From Enterobacter cloacae complex sp. ECNIH7 (GTDB lineage Bacteria > Pseudomonadota > Gammaproteobacteria > Enterobacterales > Enterobacteriaceae), in contig NZ_CP017990.1 in NCBI RefSeq assembly GCF_002208095.1, forward strand, positions 2,852,001 to 2,916,000: a DNA stretch of 64,000 nt, read 5' to 3'. Both the position numbers and the translations under genes were made by a program. Shown here piece by piece: positions 36,042 to 44,715 of the stretch (its first letter is position 1; each line of letters begins with the position of its first letter). The notes under the pieces are model-generated. The model made no database searches. It was not told the origin of the DNA and saw only the letters and a list, made by a program, of their open reading frames with translations.

Positions 36042-36967
36042 TCCAGACTGCGCCAGCAGCGGACGTTACGGCCCTCGCGTGAGGGCTGTAGCGGCTGGGG
36101 ACGTTCACACCCCTGCGTTGCTATCGGACAACGGTCGCGGAAAAAACAGCCCTCGGGCATGTGACGGTTGCCGGGAAGCTCCGTTTTGCGTAACGCCAGA
36201 TTTTCATCCAGCGGTTCACCGGTGCGGGGAACCGAGTCGAGCAGCAGACGGGTATAGGGATGGCGCGGCTCGCCAAGCACCTGCGCGGCGCTGCCCAGCT
36301 CCACAATCTGCCCGAGGTACATCACCGCCACCCGGTCGCTCATGTGCCTGACCACCGAGACGTTATGCGAGATTAACACGTAGGTCAGATTACGCTGCTG
36401 TTGCAGGTTCACCAGCAGGTTGAGGATTTGCGCCTGCACGGAGATATCCAGCGCGCTGGTGGGTTCATCAAGCACGATAATATCGGGATCGGACGAGAGC
36501 GCCCGGGCGATGGCGATGCGCTGGCGCTGCCCGCCGGAGAAGGCGTGCGGAAGCCTGTCGAGGTATTCCGGGCGAATGCCCACCTGCAGCGCCAGATCCT
36601 CCGCCAGCTGACGGCGCTCGCGCTCGCTGCTGCGTTTTTGCACCCACACCGGCTCGGTGATGATGCGCCAGACCGGCAATCGCGGGTCGAGCGACGAGAG
36701 CGGATCCTGAAACACCATCTGCATGCCGCCCGCGTGGTGCGCCCGCTGGCAGGCGCCGGTGCTGGGCGTAAGCATGCCCATCAGCAGCTGGGCCAGCGTG
36801 CTTTTCCCGCAGCCGGATTCACCGACAATGCCCAGCGTTTCCCCCCGGCGGATCTGCAGATCGAGCCCATTGAGGGCATGGACCTGTTCCGTCACGCGGC
36901 CCAGCCAGTTTTTGCGCGCCGCAAAGTTCACGTGCACGCTATCCAGTTCCAGCAGTACATCAGACAT
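36038..36967 (-). CDS. ddpF: D,D-dipeptide ABC importer ATPase DdpF
   Basis: This 309-aa ATPase (E. coli DdpF, 308 aa) has Walker A GESGCGKST, signature FSGGQRQRI, Walker B IIVLDEPTSALD and a DppF-type C-terminal cysteine-rich extension (GCFFRDRCPIATQGCERP). With DdpD it powers uptake of D-alanyl-D-alanine. Its start overlaps the end of ddpD by 8 bases. It is the last gene of the ddp operon. Confidence 0.93.
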   Translation of the reverse strand: MSDVLLELDSVHVNFAARKNWLGRVTEQVHALNGLDLQIRRGETLGIVGESGCGKSTLAQLLMGMLTPSTGACQRAHHAGGMQMVFQDPLSSLDPRLPVWRIITEPVWVQKRSSERERRQLAEDLALQVGIRPEYLDRLPHAFSGGQRQRIAIARALSSDPDIIVLDEPTSALDISVQAQILNLLVNLQQQRNLTYVLISHNVSVVRHMSDRVAVMYLGQIVELGSAAQVLGEPRHPYTRLLLDSVPRTGEPLDENLALRKTELPGNRHMPEGCFFRDRCPIATQGCERPQPLQPSREGRNVRCWRSLD

Positions 36968-37949
36968 GGTGTTTCTCCCGTTGTGGATACCAGCAGGCAG
37001 CCTGTTGGCCCTCTGCACCGTTGGGCTGTAAGCGCGGCGTTTCGCTGCATTTCGCCCCGGCGGCAAAGCAGCGCTCGCGGAAAGCGCATCCCGGCGGAAG
37101 CTGGCTGAGGTTGGGCACCGTGCCGGGGATGGCGGGAAGCAGGTCGCGCGGCTGGCCGTTTTCCGGCGCGCACCGCAGAAGGCCGATGGAGTAGGGATGC
37201 ACGGGTCGGTGGATCAGCGTTTGCGTGGCACCGCTCTCGATCACGCTCCCGGCATACATCACGTACATCCTGTCGCAGAGCTGCGACACCACGGCCATAT
37301 CGTGGCTGATAAACAACACCGAGGTCCCGCTGGCCCGCGCCTTGTGCTTCAGCAGGCGCAGCACCTGGAGCTGGACGGTAACGTCCAGCGCGGTGGTCGG
37401 CTCGTCGGCGATGATCAGCTCCGGCTCGCAGGAGAAGGCAAGGGCGATCATCACCCGCTGGCGCATGCCGCCGGAGAGTTCAAACGGATAACGCTCCATG
37501 ACCTGCTTCGCGTCCGGGATTTGCATCTCTTCCAGCAGGGCAATCGCCTTCTGCTGCGCCTCGCGCCGCGAAAGCGGCTGATGCTGGCGGATCACCTCCA
37601 CCATCTGTTTGCCAATCCGCCGCGTCGGGTTGAGGGCGGTCATCGGCTCCTGAAAAATCATCGCCACTCGTGCACCGCGCCACTGGCGAAGCTGTTTCTC
37701 GGACGCCGTCAGGACGTTTTCGCCGAGTAACTTCACCTGTCCGTTATGAATGCGGTAGCTCCCTTCCGGCAACAGCCGCATGGCGAGCATGGCGGTCACG
37801 GATTTACCCGATCCCGACTCGCCCACCACGCCGACGATTTCGCCCCTGCCGATCTCCAGCGAGACGTGGTTCAGCGCGTGGACCTCACCGCGAAAAATCG
37901 GGAAGCTCAGGTGCAGGTCCTCAATACGTAATACCGGTTCGGTCATCAC
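36960..37949 (-). CDS. ddpD: D,D-dipeptide ABC importer ATPase DdpD
   Basis: This 329-aa ATPase (E. coli DdpD, 328 aa) has Walker A GESGSGKSV, signature LSGGMRQRV, Walker B LIIADEPTTALD and the oligopeptide-type C-terminus (PGCAFRERC). It overlaps ddpC upstream by 4 bases and ddpF downstream by 8, so the proteins are made in step. It acts on the cytoplasmic face of the DdpBC channel. Confidence 0.93.
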   Translation of the reverse strand: MMTEPVLRIEDLHLSFPIFRGEVHALNHVSLEIGRGEIVGVVGESGSGKSVTAMLAMRLLPEGSYRIHNGQVKLLGENVLTASEKQLRQWRGARVAMIFQEPMTALNPTRRIGKQMVEVIRQHQPLSRREAQQKAIALLEEMQIPDAKQVMERYPFELSGGMRQRVMIALAFSCEPELIIADEPTTALDVTVQLQVLRLLKHKARASGTSVLFISHDMAVVSQLCDRMYVMYAGSVIESGATQTLIHRPVHPYSIGLLRCAPENGQPRDLLPAIPGTVPNLSQLPPGCAFRERCFAAGAKCSETPRLQPNGAEGQQAACWYPQREKHHV

Positions 37950-38839
37950 TGTTTTCCTCCCGATTTCGGATCCAGCAGATCGCGGATACCGTCGCCAAAC
38001 AGGTTAAAGCCTACGGCGGTAATCAAAATTGCTGCACCGGGAAAGGCGCAGTACCACCACTGGTCCAGGACGTAGTTACGGCCAACGGCCACCATCGCGC
38101 CCCATTCGGCGGTCGGCTGCTGCGCGCCCAGGCCGATAAACCCCAGCGTGGCGGCCATCAGAATGGCGCTGCCGATGTCCAGCGAAGCCTGCACAATCAG
38201 CGGCGGAAGGGCGTTGCGCAGGATATGCCAGCGGATCAAATGCCAGCGGGACGCGCCAAACGTGCGGGCGGCCTGAACGTAGGTAAACTGGCGCACCACC
38301 AGGGTTTGCCCGCGCGCCAGGCGGACGTAAAACGGGATGCGGACAATCGCAATCGCCAGCATGGCGTTGAACAGGCTCGGCCCGAGCGCGGCGGCCAGCG
38401 CCATGGTCAGCACCAGGGAGGGAATGGAGAGCATGATATCCATCACCCGCATGATGATGGCGTCGCCGCGCCCGCCCAGCACGCCGGAAAAACAGCCCAG
38501 CAGTGAGCCAATGCCGCCCGCAATCGCCACCACCGCCAGCCCGGCGGTAATCGACTGCTGGCTGCCCGTCAGCACGCGGCTGAACAGGTCGCGTCCCACC
38601 TCATCGGTACCAAACCAGTGTTGTGCAGACGGCGCCTGCAGGCGGGCAGTCAGATCCAGCGCGTTCGGGTCATGCGGCACGATCCACGGCGAAGCCACCA
38701 TCAGAAAGAGCATCGCAATCATAATGACGCCGCCAACGATCGTGAGCGGGCTTTGACGCAGCATCCAGAACAGCTTTGCCCAGTTGATGCGTTGTCCGGC
38801 GGTTTTAGCCGGGGCGGGCGTTTCCTGCGTTAACATCAT
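37946..38839 (-). CDS. ddpC: D,D-dipeptide ABC importer permease DdpC
   Basis: This 297-aa inner-membrane permease is of the DppC type (E. coli DdpC, 298 aa). It has the motif FGTDEVGRDLFSRVLTGSQQ and the ATPase-docking loop QAARTFGASRWHLIRWHILR. It overlaps ddpB by 4 bases (ATGA). With DdpB it forms the membrane channel. Confidence 0.93.
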   Translation of the reverse strand: MMLTQETPAPAKTAGQRINWAKLFWMLRQSPLTIVGGVIMIAMLFLMVASPWIVPHDPNALDLTARLQAPSAQHWFGTDEVGRDLFSRVLTGSQQSITAGLAVVAIAGGIGSLLGCFSGVLGGRGDAIIMRVMDIMLSIPSLVLTMALAAALGPSLFNAMLAIAIVRIPFYVRLARGQTLVVRQFTYVQAARTFGASRWHLIRWHILRNALPPLIVQASLDIGSAILMAATLGFIGLGAQQPTAEWGAMVAVGRNYVLDQWWYCAFPGAAILITAVGFNLFGDGIRDLLDPKSGGKQ

Positions 38840-39858
38840 TCGGCACCTCCGCGCCCGATTCGCGGGTCAATCCACAGGTAAAGCAGATCGACCACCAGAT
38901 TAACCAGCACGTAGGCCAGCGAAACGACGACGGCAAAGCCCATCACGGCAGGGAAATCGAGCGCCTGAATGGACGTCACCACCCAGGCGCCCATGCCCGG
39001 CCAGGCAAAGACGGTTTCGGTCAGCACGGCGCCGTAAAGCAGATCGCCCAGCGCCAGCCCGAGCACGGTAATGGACGGGATCATCGCATTCGGCAGAGCG
39101 TAGCGCAGGACGATGTACCAGCCGGGCAGTCCGCTGGCGCGCGCGGTGCGGATGTAGTCCTCGCTGAGCTGCTCCAGCATCGCCGAACGGACCTGGCGCG
39201 CCACGATCCCCAGGTGAACAAACGCCAGCGTCAGCGAGGGTAAAATCAGGTGCTGAAGCGCGTTGAAAAAGACCTCACCGTTGCCCTCCAGCAGCGCGTC
39301 CAGCAGATAAAAGCCGGTGACGTGCGTCGGCGGATCGAGCCAGTCGTCCAGCCTGCCGCCGCCCGGGAGGATCTGCAGGTGCCCGTAGAACAGCACGATG
39401 ACGCCCAGCCCAAGCCAGAAGGCCGGCGTGGAGATCCCGGTCATCGCCATTAAACGCACCAGGTGATCCAGCCAGCGGTTGCGGTACACCGCGGACAAAA
39501 TCCCCAGAGGCACGCCGATGACGAGCGCCAGCAGCAGAGAACAAAAGGCCAGCTCCAGCGTGGCAGGGAAAAAGGCCTTCAGGTCTTCCGCGACCGGGCG
39601 TCCGGTACGGATGGACGTGCCTAAATCACCATGGGCCAGAGCGTCCACGTAGCGGCCAAACTGAACATACAGGGGCTGGTCCAGCCCTAGCTGCTGGCGG
39701 ATGTTCTGCACGATTTCGTCGCTGGCGCGGTCGCCGGCCAGCAGACGGGCCGGATCGCCGGGGATCAGGTGTGAAATAATAAAGGTGATAATACAGACAC
39801 CGGCCACCACCAGGATTAACCCCCAGCAGCGCTGGCGCACTATGCTCCAGAACGTCAT
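38836..39858 (-). CDS. ddpB: D,D-dipeptide ABC importer permease DdpB
   Basis: This 340-aa inner-membrane permease is of the DppB type, the same length as E. coli DdpB. The segments HLIPGDPARLLAGDRASDEI and RTARASGLPGWYIVLRYALP are typical of the family. It starts 23 bases after ddpA. Confidence 0.93.
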   Translation of the reverse strand: MTFWSIVRQRCWGLILVVAGVCIITFIISHLIPGDPARLLAGDRASDEIVQNIRQQLGLDQPLYVQFGRYVDALAHGDLGTSIRTGRPVAEDLKAFFPATLELAFCSLLLALVIGVPLGILSAVYRNRWLDHLVRLMAMTGISTPAFWLGLGVIVLFYGHLQILPGGGRLDDWLDPPTHVTGFYLLDALLEGNGEVFFNALQHLILPSLTLAFVHLGIVARQVRSAMLEQLSEDYIRTARASGLPGWYIVLRYALPNAMIPSITVLGLALGDLLYGAVLTETVFAWPGMGAWVVTSIQALDFPAVMGFAVVVSLAYVLVNLVVDLLYLWIDPRIGRGGAE

Positions 39859-39881
39859 ACGCTTTCCCCCGGCGAGAACCG

Positions 39882-41414
39882 TTATTTGCTCATGGTGGCG
39901 ATGTTGAACACCTGCTCGAGCATCGGATTAAAGGTGAAGCCTTTGACCTCTTTGTTCATCGCCAGCTGGTAGTTTTTCTGGAACAGATAAACGTAGGCCG
40001 CCTCGTCGATAACCACCTTCTGTGCCTGCTGGTAATCTTTGGTGCGTTCTGCCTGGTCGGTGGTTTTCAGCGCGGCCTGCAGCAGGGAATCGACCTCTTT
40101 GTTCTCATAGAACGAACGGTTGCCCGGCAGCCCTTTTTTGTCCGATTCGAACCAGTAGTTCATGAACATGTACGGGTCAGCAAAGTCCGGGCTCCAGTTG
40201 CCGATGGCAATGTCGTAATCGCCTTTTCCGACGCGGTCGCGCATGGTCGCATTGGCCAGTTTTTCCAGCTTGACGTTAATACCGATCTTGCCGAGGCTGG
40301 CCTGAGTGGAGAGGGTGATAGGCTCCCAGTTCGGATCGTTGTCCGAGTAGAGGAAGGTCAGGCTGGCGGGTTTGTCTTTGACCTTCTCCAGCGCCGCTTT
40401 GGCTTTGGCCTCGTCAAAGCTGTACTGCATTGCCGTGGCGTCAAAGCCCCACATGCCTTCCGGGATCGGGCCGCGCATCTGCTTGCCGTTGCCGCTCAGA
40501 ATGCCTTTCACCATCCCCTGGTAATCCGTCGCCCAGGAGATGGCCCGGCGTAAATCCACCTGATTGAGCGGCGCTTTACCGTTGTTGAGATAGAGGTAAG
40601 TCACGCGCAGGGACGGGTATTCCGCGACGGCGACTTTGCCTTCCTGCTTCAGCGCTGCGAGCTGATCGACCGGCAGGGAGTCGGCAATGTCCAGATCGCC
40701 GCGGGAAAGCTGCAGTCGGCGCGAGGCGCTCTCACCGATAATTTTCACCGAAACGCGCTTAAAGTGCGGCTTTTCACCCTGCCAGTGAGGGTTAGGGATC
40801 AGGATCAGCTGCTGGCCTTTCTGCCAGCTTTTCAGCATAAACGGCCCGGAACCGGCGGTGTTTTGCGCCAGAAAACCGCGCGCATCGTCTGCGGCATTGG
40901 CCTTCAGCACCGCCGGGTTAATGATGGACGCCCCGTCGTTTGCCAGCGTGTAGAGGAAAGGCGCGAAGGGCTGGCTGAGGGTGAACTTCACCGTATGGTC
41001 ATCGACGGCATCAATTTTCAGGTCTTTCGGGAAGGCTTCAGACGGCCCCTGGCCGAGCTTCAGCAGGCGCTCAAAGGAGAGTTTGACCGCCTCGGCGGTG
41101 ACCGGCGTGCCGTCGGAAAATTTGGCGTTATCCGCCAGGGTAAAGGTCCACTCTTTCTGGTCGTCGGAAGCTTTCCAGCCCGTCGACAGATCGCCTTCCA
41201 CCTCGGTAGAGCCCGGCTTGTACTTGACCAGACGCTGGTAGGACGGATAGGTGACGGTCCAGTCGTTGTTATCAATGGTGATGGCAGGATCGAGCGTTTG
41301 CGGGGCGGCGGCTTTACCGATCGCCAGCATGTCTTTCGGAACGGCAGCCAGCGCCAGCGGGGCGCTCAGGGCCAGCGTGGCGGCGATCAGGGTCGAAACA
41401 AGCGATGTTTTCAT
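39882..41414 (-). CDS. ddpA: Periplasmic D,D-dipeptide-binding protein DdpA
   Basis: This 510-aa exported SBP_bac_5 binding protein (E. coli DdpA, 516 aa) has a signal peptide (STLIAATLALSAPLALAA). The motif FTLADNAKFSDGTPVTAEAV is the family signature. It collects D-Ala-D-Ala and related dipeptides released from peptidoglycan for the DdpBCDF importer. It lies 15 bases downstream of ddpX. Confidence 0.93.
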   Translation of the reverse strand: MKTSLVSTLIAATLALSAPLALAAVPKDMLAIGKAAAPQTLDPAITIDNNDWTVTYPSYQRLVKYKPGSTEVEGDLSTGWKASDDQKEWTFTLADNAKFSDGTPVTAEAVKLSFERLLKLGQGPSEAFPKDLKIDAVDDHTVKFTLSQPFAPFLYTLANDGASIINPAVLKANAADDARGFLAQNTAGSGPFMLKSWQKGQQLILIPNPHWQGEKPHFKRVSVKIIGESASRRLQLSRGDLDIADSLPVDQLAALKQEGKVAVAEYPSLRVTYLYLNNGKAPLNQVDLRRAISWATDYQGMVKGILSGNGKQMRGPIPEGMWGFDATAMQYSFDEAKAKAALEKVKDKPASLTFLYSDNDPNWEPITLSTQASLGKIGINVKLEKLANATMRDRVGKGDYDIAIGNWSPDFADPYMFMNYWFESDKKGLPGNRSFYENKEVDSLLQAALKTTDQAERTKDYQQAQKVVIDEAAYVYLFQKNYQLAMNKEVKGFTFNPMLEQVFNIATMSK

Positions 41415-41429
41415 GGCAGTGCTCCAGGT

Positions 41430-42005
41430 TTAAAGAGAAGTGTGCGTCAGGGGAAAACAGGCAAAACGGTCGTCAAGCAGCGGGTAGCTGGCGGCGTTCG
41501 GCAGTTCGAAGTGCCACCATTCGCTGCTGATACCGACAAAACCACCGCCGAACATGATGGCGTTCAACAGCAGACGGTTGCGCTGGGCGTGCGGCGGCAC
41601 GGAAGGGTGATACGGATGCGAGCGGTCGTGCATTTCGTCAAAACCGGCACCCATATCCAGCACGGCGTTATGTTCATCCATCAGGGTGACGTCGATGGCC
41701 GTACCGCGGCTGTGATTGGAGCCAATCGCCACGTCGACCACGTATTCCGGGTTCGGGCAGGCATCCCACAGCTGGGCCTGCGCCTGCTGCGGCCGATAGG
41801 CGTCGTAGACCACCAGCTTCAGCCCGGCCAGCGAGGCAATGCTGATGGCTTTTGCCAGCGCGGTGGCCGCGTCGGTATGCAGCAGGCACAGCGCCTCCTG
41901 ATAGATCGGACGGCCGGTGATGTTGTCGGCGGTGGCGTACTTCAGATCGATATGCAGCGTGGGAAACGTCTTCGCCACATCAATCAGTTCACTCTCTTCG
42001 GGCAT
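41430..42005 (-). CDS. ddpX: D-alanyl-D-alanine dipeptidase
   Basis: This 191-aa zinc peptidase is of the VanX family (E. coli DdpX, 193 aa), splitting D-Ala-D-Ala in the cytoplasm so that the alanine can serve as carbon and nitrogen source. Zinc ligands are in SNHSRGTAIDV (His, Asp) and the C-terminal SSEWWHFE, where the Glu is catalytic and the His binds zinc. A good ribosome-binding site (GGAGCGGAG) precedes ATG 42005. It lies 12 bases after the RpiR-type regulator gene, so it is probably in the same transcript. Confidence 0.94.
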   Translation of the reverse strand: MPEESELIDVAKTFPTLHIDLKYATADNITGRPIYQEALCLLHTDAATALAKAISIASLAGLKLVVYDAYRPQQAQAQLWDACPNPEYVVDVAIGSNHSRGTAIDVTLMDEHNAVLDMGAGFDEMHDRSHPYHPSVPPHAQRNRLLLNAIMFGGGFVGISSEWWHFELPNAASYPLLDDRFACFPLTHTSL

Positions 42006-42017
42006 AGCTCCGCTCCT

Positions 42018-42872
42018 TTAGCGTTCGAATTGACCAAACTCTTGTTGTAATTGCCGGTTTACCGCCAGACGCGCCGGGAGCGCATCACCCAGCGCTTCCA
42101 CCACGCCCGACAGCAGCAGGTTGAACAGACAGCTCACGGGGGCAAGCGAATCCCAGAAGTGACCGGTATCGGTTTTCACCTGCAGTAAATCAATCGGGTA
42201 ATCCCGCGCCCACGGGCACCAGATGTCGGTGATTAAGGCCAGCGGAATGCCTTTCTCGCTGGCGACGCGGCAGTACTGGCGGGCCATCGAGGAGTAGGTG
42301 CGCGTATCGGTCAGCACGACGTACGGGTGCGAAAACCCCGAGTTGAGGGATTCCACCCAGCTGCCGGAAGCGCCTTCTGAATAGCTCACGCGCGGGCGGA
42401 GGTACTCAAGGTGGCTAAAGAAGGCGTTGGCAATCCCGCGCGTGGACTGGATCCCCAGCACAAACACCGCGTCGGCGTGGGCGAGGTTGTGCACCACCTG
42501 ACGAAAGGCGTCCGTTTGCGCCATCTGGTACACCTGCGTGATGGCATCCACTTCCAGCGACAGGGCGTGCTGACGGCGGCTGGAAAGGGGGCGCTGCTGC
42601 TGCCAGGAGTCCAGCCGCTCGTTCATGCCCCAGGGCTGATACGGATCGCGCAGGCTCTTTTTGGCATCCTCCAGGTTGCGATACCCCAGCTTGCGCAGGA
42701 AGCGTCCGACGGTAATTCCGCTGGTCCCGCTTGCCTGACCGATGCTCTCCGCCGTTTCAAACGGGATTTGCGCGGCGTGCGCCAGCAGCCAGCTTCCGAC
42801 CCGCTTTTCGCTGGGCGTGAGCTGGCTGAATGTCGCTTCGATACGGCTCAACATCTCAGGTTTCGTCGTCAT
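42018..42872 (-). CDS. RpiR/MurR-type regulator heading the ddp operon
   Basis: This 284-aa protein has an N-terminal HTH_6 domain (PFETAESIGQASGTSGITVGRFLRKLG, quoted in part as QASGTSGITVGRFLRK) and a C-terminal SIS phosphosugar-binding domain from about residue 125 (DAVFVLGIQSTRGIANAFFS). Family members sense sugar phosphates; MurR senses MurNAc-6-phosphate from the cell wall. A cell-wall-derived signal would suit the neighbouring D-Ala-D-Ala genes. E. coli has no such gene at the head of ddp. It is the first gene after the sigma-54-like promoter. Confidence 0.85.
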   Translation of the reverse strand: MTTKPEMLSRIEATFSQLTPSEKRVGSWLLAHAAQIPFETAESIGQASGTSGITVGRFLRKLGYRNLEDAKKSLRDPYQPWGMNERLDSWQQQRPLSSRRQHALSLEVDAITQVYQMAQTDAFRQVVHNLAHADAVFVLGIQSTRGIANAFFSHLEYLRPRVSYSEGASGSWVESLNSGFSHPYVVLTDTRTYSSMARQYCRVASEKGIPLALITDIWCPWARDYPIDLLQVKTDTGHFWDSLAPVSCLFNLLLSGVVEALGDALPARLAVNRQLQQEFGQFER

Positions 42873-42928
42873 ACCGCCTCGCTGTTAACAGGCTGTCAAA
42901 GGCCGAATTTTTGTTACCGGGTTAACAA

Positions 42929-42944
42929 TGCATGACGCGTGCCA
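42929..42944 (-). promoter_or_regulatory. Sigma-54-like promoter of the ddp operon
   Basis: On the minus strand TGGCACGCGTCATGCA has GG at -24 and GC at -12 with the required 10-base spacing and differs from the conserved TGGCACG-N4-TTGCA core only by ATGC for TTGC. The start would be near 42918, about 46 bases before the regulator gene. A half site like those bound by NtrC (TGCACC on the minus strand, 43038-43043) lies about 120 bases upstream of it. E. coli ddp is part of the nitrogen-starvation (NtrC/sigma-54) response. Confidence 0.6.
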
Positions 42945-43138
42945 GGTTCACAGGGCGGGTGAAACCCGCTGTGCAGTAAACTTCATGCAATATTTGTTTA
43001 ACCAATGATCAACATTTGTGCAGCGTAGTTCACTTTTGGTGCACTGTCTGACGCGGCAGATATGAATTTGGTGAATACGTCAGTCCGTTCACATTTTTGA
43101 TAAGATAGATGTACTGTGAATATAAAAGGGATCCCGGC

Positions 43139-44620
43139 ATGGCAAATTTGCCCTGGCGAGTCAGCGTGCGCCTGATGGCGCTTGCAAAGAAAATAGGGAT
43201 GGTCGTTGGGATCGTACTGGTCGTCCTGCTGGCGGTTCGGGTCTATCTCTCGCAGCAGGGACCGGAACTGCACCTCTGGCATACCTGGCGGGCCGATGAG
43301 ATGTCCGTGCGCGAGATGGATAACGCCGATTTTGCCCGGTATATCGCCCGGGAAAATGCCATTTTCGCCGATCTTGATAATGCGGTGACGGCGAAAACAG
43401 AGGGCGAGGAACGCACGCCGTTAAACCGCTATTATCGCCAGAGCCTGGTGTGGCCGGGACAGTTTACGCCCGATGCCAACCGCTCCTTTGTGCTGATGCC
43501 TGCCGGAAAGCCGCGCGGCGCGGTGGTGCTGCTGCACGGTCTGACGGACTCGCCCTACAGCGTCCGGCGGCTTGCGGTGAACTATCAACAGCACGGCTTT
43601 GTGGCCGTGGTCCCGCGCCTGCCCGGGCACGGCACCGCGCCCGGCGCGCTGACCGACGTCGACTGGGAAATGTGGCTCGCGGCAACGCGTCTTGCGGTGC
43701 GGGAGGCCACGCGTCTGGCGGGCGAGGCTGCGCCTTTGCACCTGGTGGGTTACTCCAACGGCGGGGCGCTGGCGATGAAATATGCCCTCGATGCGCTGGA
43801 CGCGCCTTCGCTGCGTAAACCGCAGCAGGTGATACTCCTCTCACCTATGATTGGCGTGACGGCCTTTGCGCGGTTTGCCGGTTTCGCCGGGTTACCGGCG
43901 CTGCTGCCGGCGTTTGCCAAAGCGGCGTGGCTGAATATCTCTCCGGAATATAACCCGTACAAATATAACTCGTTCCCGGTGAACGCCGCCCGCCAGTCAT
44001 GGCTTCTGACGAAGGCTCTGCAGGAGCAAATCGGCCGCGAGGCGCGGGAGAACAGGCTGGCGAATTTGCCGCCGATCCTGGCGTTCCAGTCGGTCATGGA
44101 TTCCACGGTCAGCACCCGCGCGGTGGCGACCGGCCTGTTTGACCAGCTTCCGGCAAACGGCAGCGAGCTGGTGGTGTTTGACATCAACCAGGCGGCGAGC
44201 TTCCGTCCGCTGTTCAAACCGTCGTCGTGGACGGCAACTTCGACGCTGCTGCCGGTTGCGCAGAGGCGTTACGGTGTCACGATTATTACCAATGCCAGCG
44301 AGCACAGTTTCTCGACTGTGGCGAAAATCACTCCGGCAGGCAGCACCCGGGAGACGGTCGTGCCGCTGGCGCAGGCCTGGCCGCAGGATGTCTATTCCCT
44401 GTCGCATATTGCGGTGCCGTTCCCGCCGGATGACGATCTCTATGGCAGTGAGCCTGGGGTGAAAAACCGCTACGGCATCAGCCTGGGGACGATTGCGCTC
44501 TGGGGCGAAACCTCCGTGTTGAGCGTCGGAAAAGAGGCGCTGATGCGGGTCACCTCGAATCCGTTCTACGACTATATGCAGGAGAGGATCGACAGCCGAA
44601 TTGGCAACGGGGAAAAGTAA
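43139..44620 (+). CDS. Membrane-anchored alpha/beta hydrolase
   Basis: This protein of about 493 aa has an N-terminal membrane anchor (GMVVGIVLVVLLAVRVYL) and an alpha/beta-hydrolase domain. The oxyanion/turn segment VVLLHGLTDSPYSVRRLA and nucleophile elbow GYSNGG (Ser as nucleophile) are clear. The catalytic His is probably in NASEHSFST. ATG 43139 has AAGGGA upstream; ATG 43109 would add ten residues. It looks like the family of carboxylesterase/lysophospholipase-like proteins, but substrate and partner are unknown. It is transcribed away from the ddp regulator. Confidence 0.75.
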   Translation: MANLPWRVSVRLMALAKKIGMVVGIVLVVLLAVRVYLSQQGPELHLWHTWRADEMSVREMDNADFARYIARENAIFADLDNAVTAKTEGEERTPLNRYYRQSLVWPGQFTPDANRSFVLMPAGKPRGAVVLLHGLTDSPYSVRRLAVNYQQHGFVAVVPRLPGHGTAPGALTDVDWEMWLAATRLAVREATRLAGEAAPLHLVGYSNGGALAMKYALDALDAPSLRKPQQVILLSPMIGVTAFARFAGFAGLPALLPAFAKAAWLNISPEYNPYKYNSFPVNAARQSWLLTKALQEQIGREARENRLANLPPILAFQSVMDSTVSTRAVATGLFDQLPANGSELVVFDINQAASFRPLFKPSSWTATSTLLPVAQRRYGVTIITNASEHSFSTVAKITPAGSTRETVVPLAQAWPQDVYSLSHIAVPFPPDDDLYGSEPGVKNRYGISLGTIALWGETSVLSVGKEALMRVTSNPFYDYMQERIDSRIGNGEK

Positions 44621-44715
44621 CGTTCCCCTGTGGTGTGAATATGTTAGGTCGCATTGATTATGTATGTTAAATAGTAGCTTCAAGGCACCTCACTTTCTCA
44701 TCGGAACCCATTTTT

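Noticed and set aside
36968..37066. 33-residue N-terminal extension of ddpF
   Set aside because: It overlaps ddpD in another frame; starting at 36967 gives the E. coli length and a normal 8-base overlap.
40764..42050. 428-codon open frame on the plus strand opposite ddpA and ddpX
   Set aside because: It is a GC-rich shadow of well-supported genes on the other strand, with no recognisable domain.
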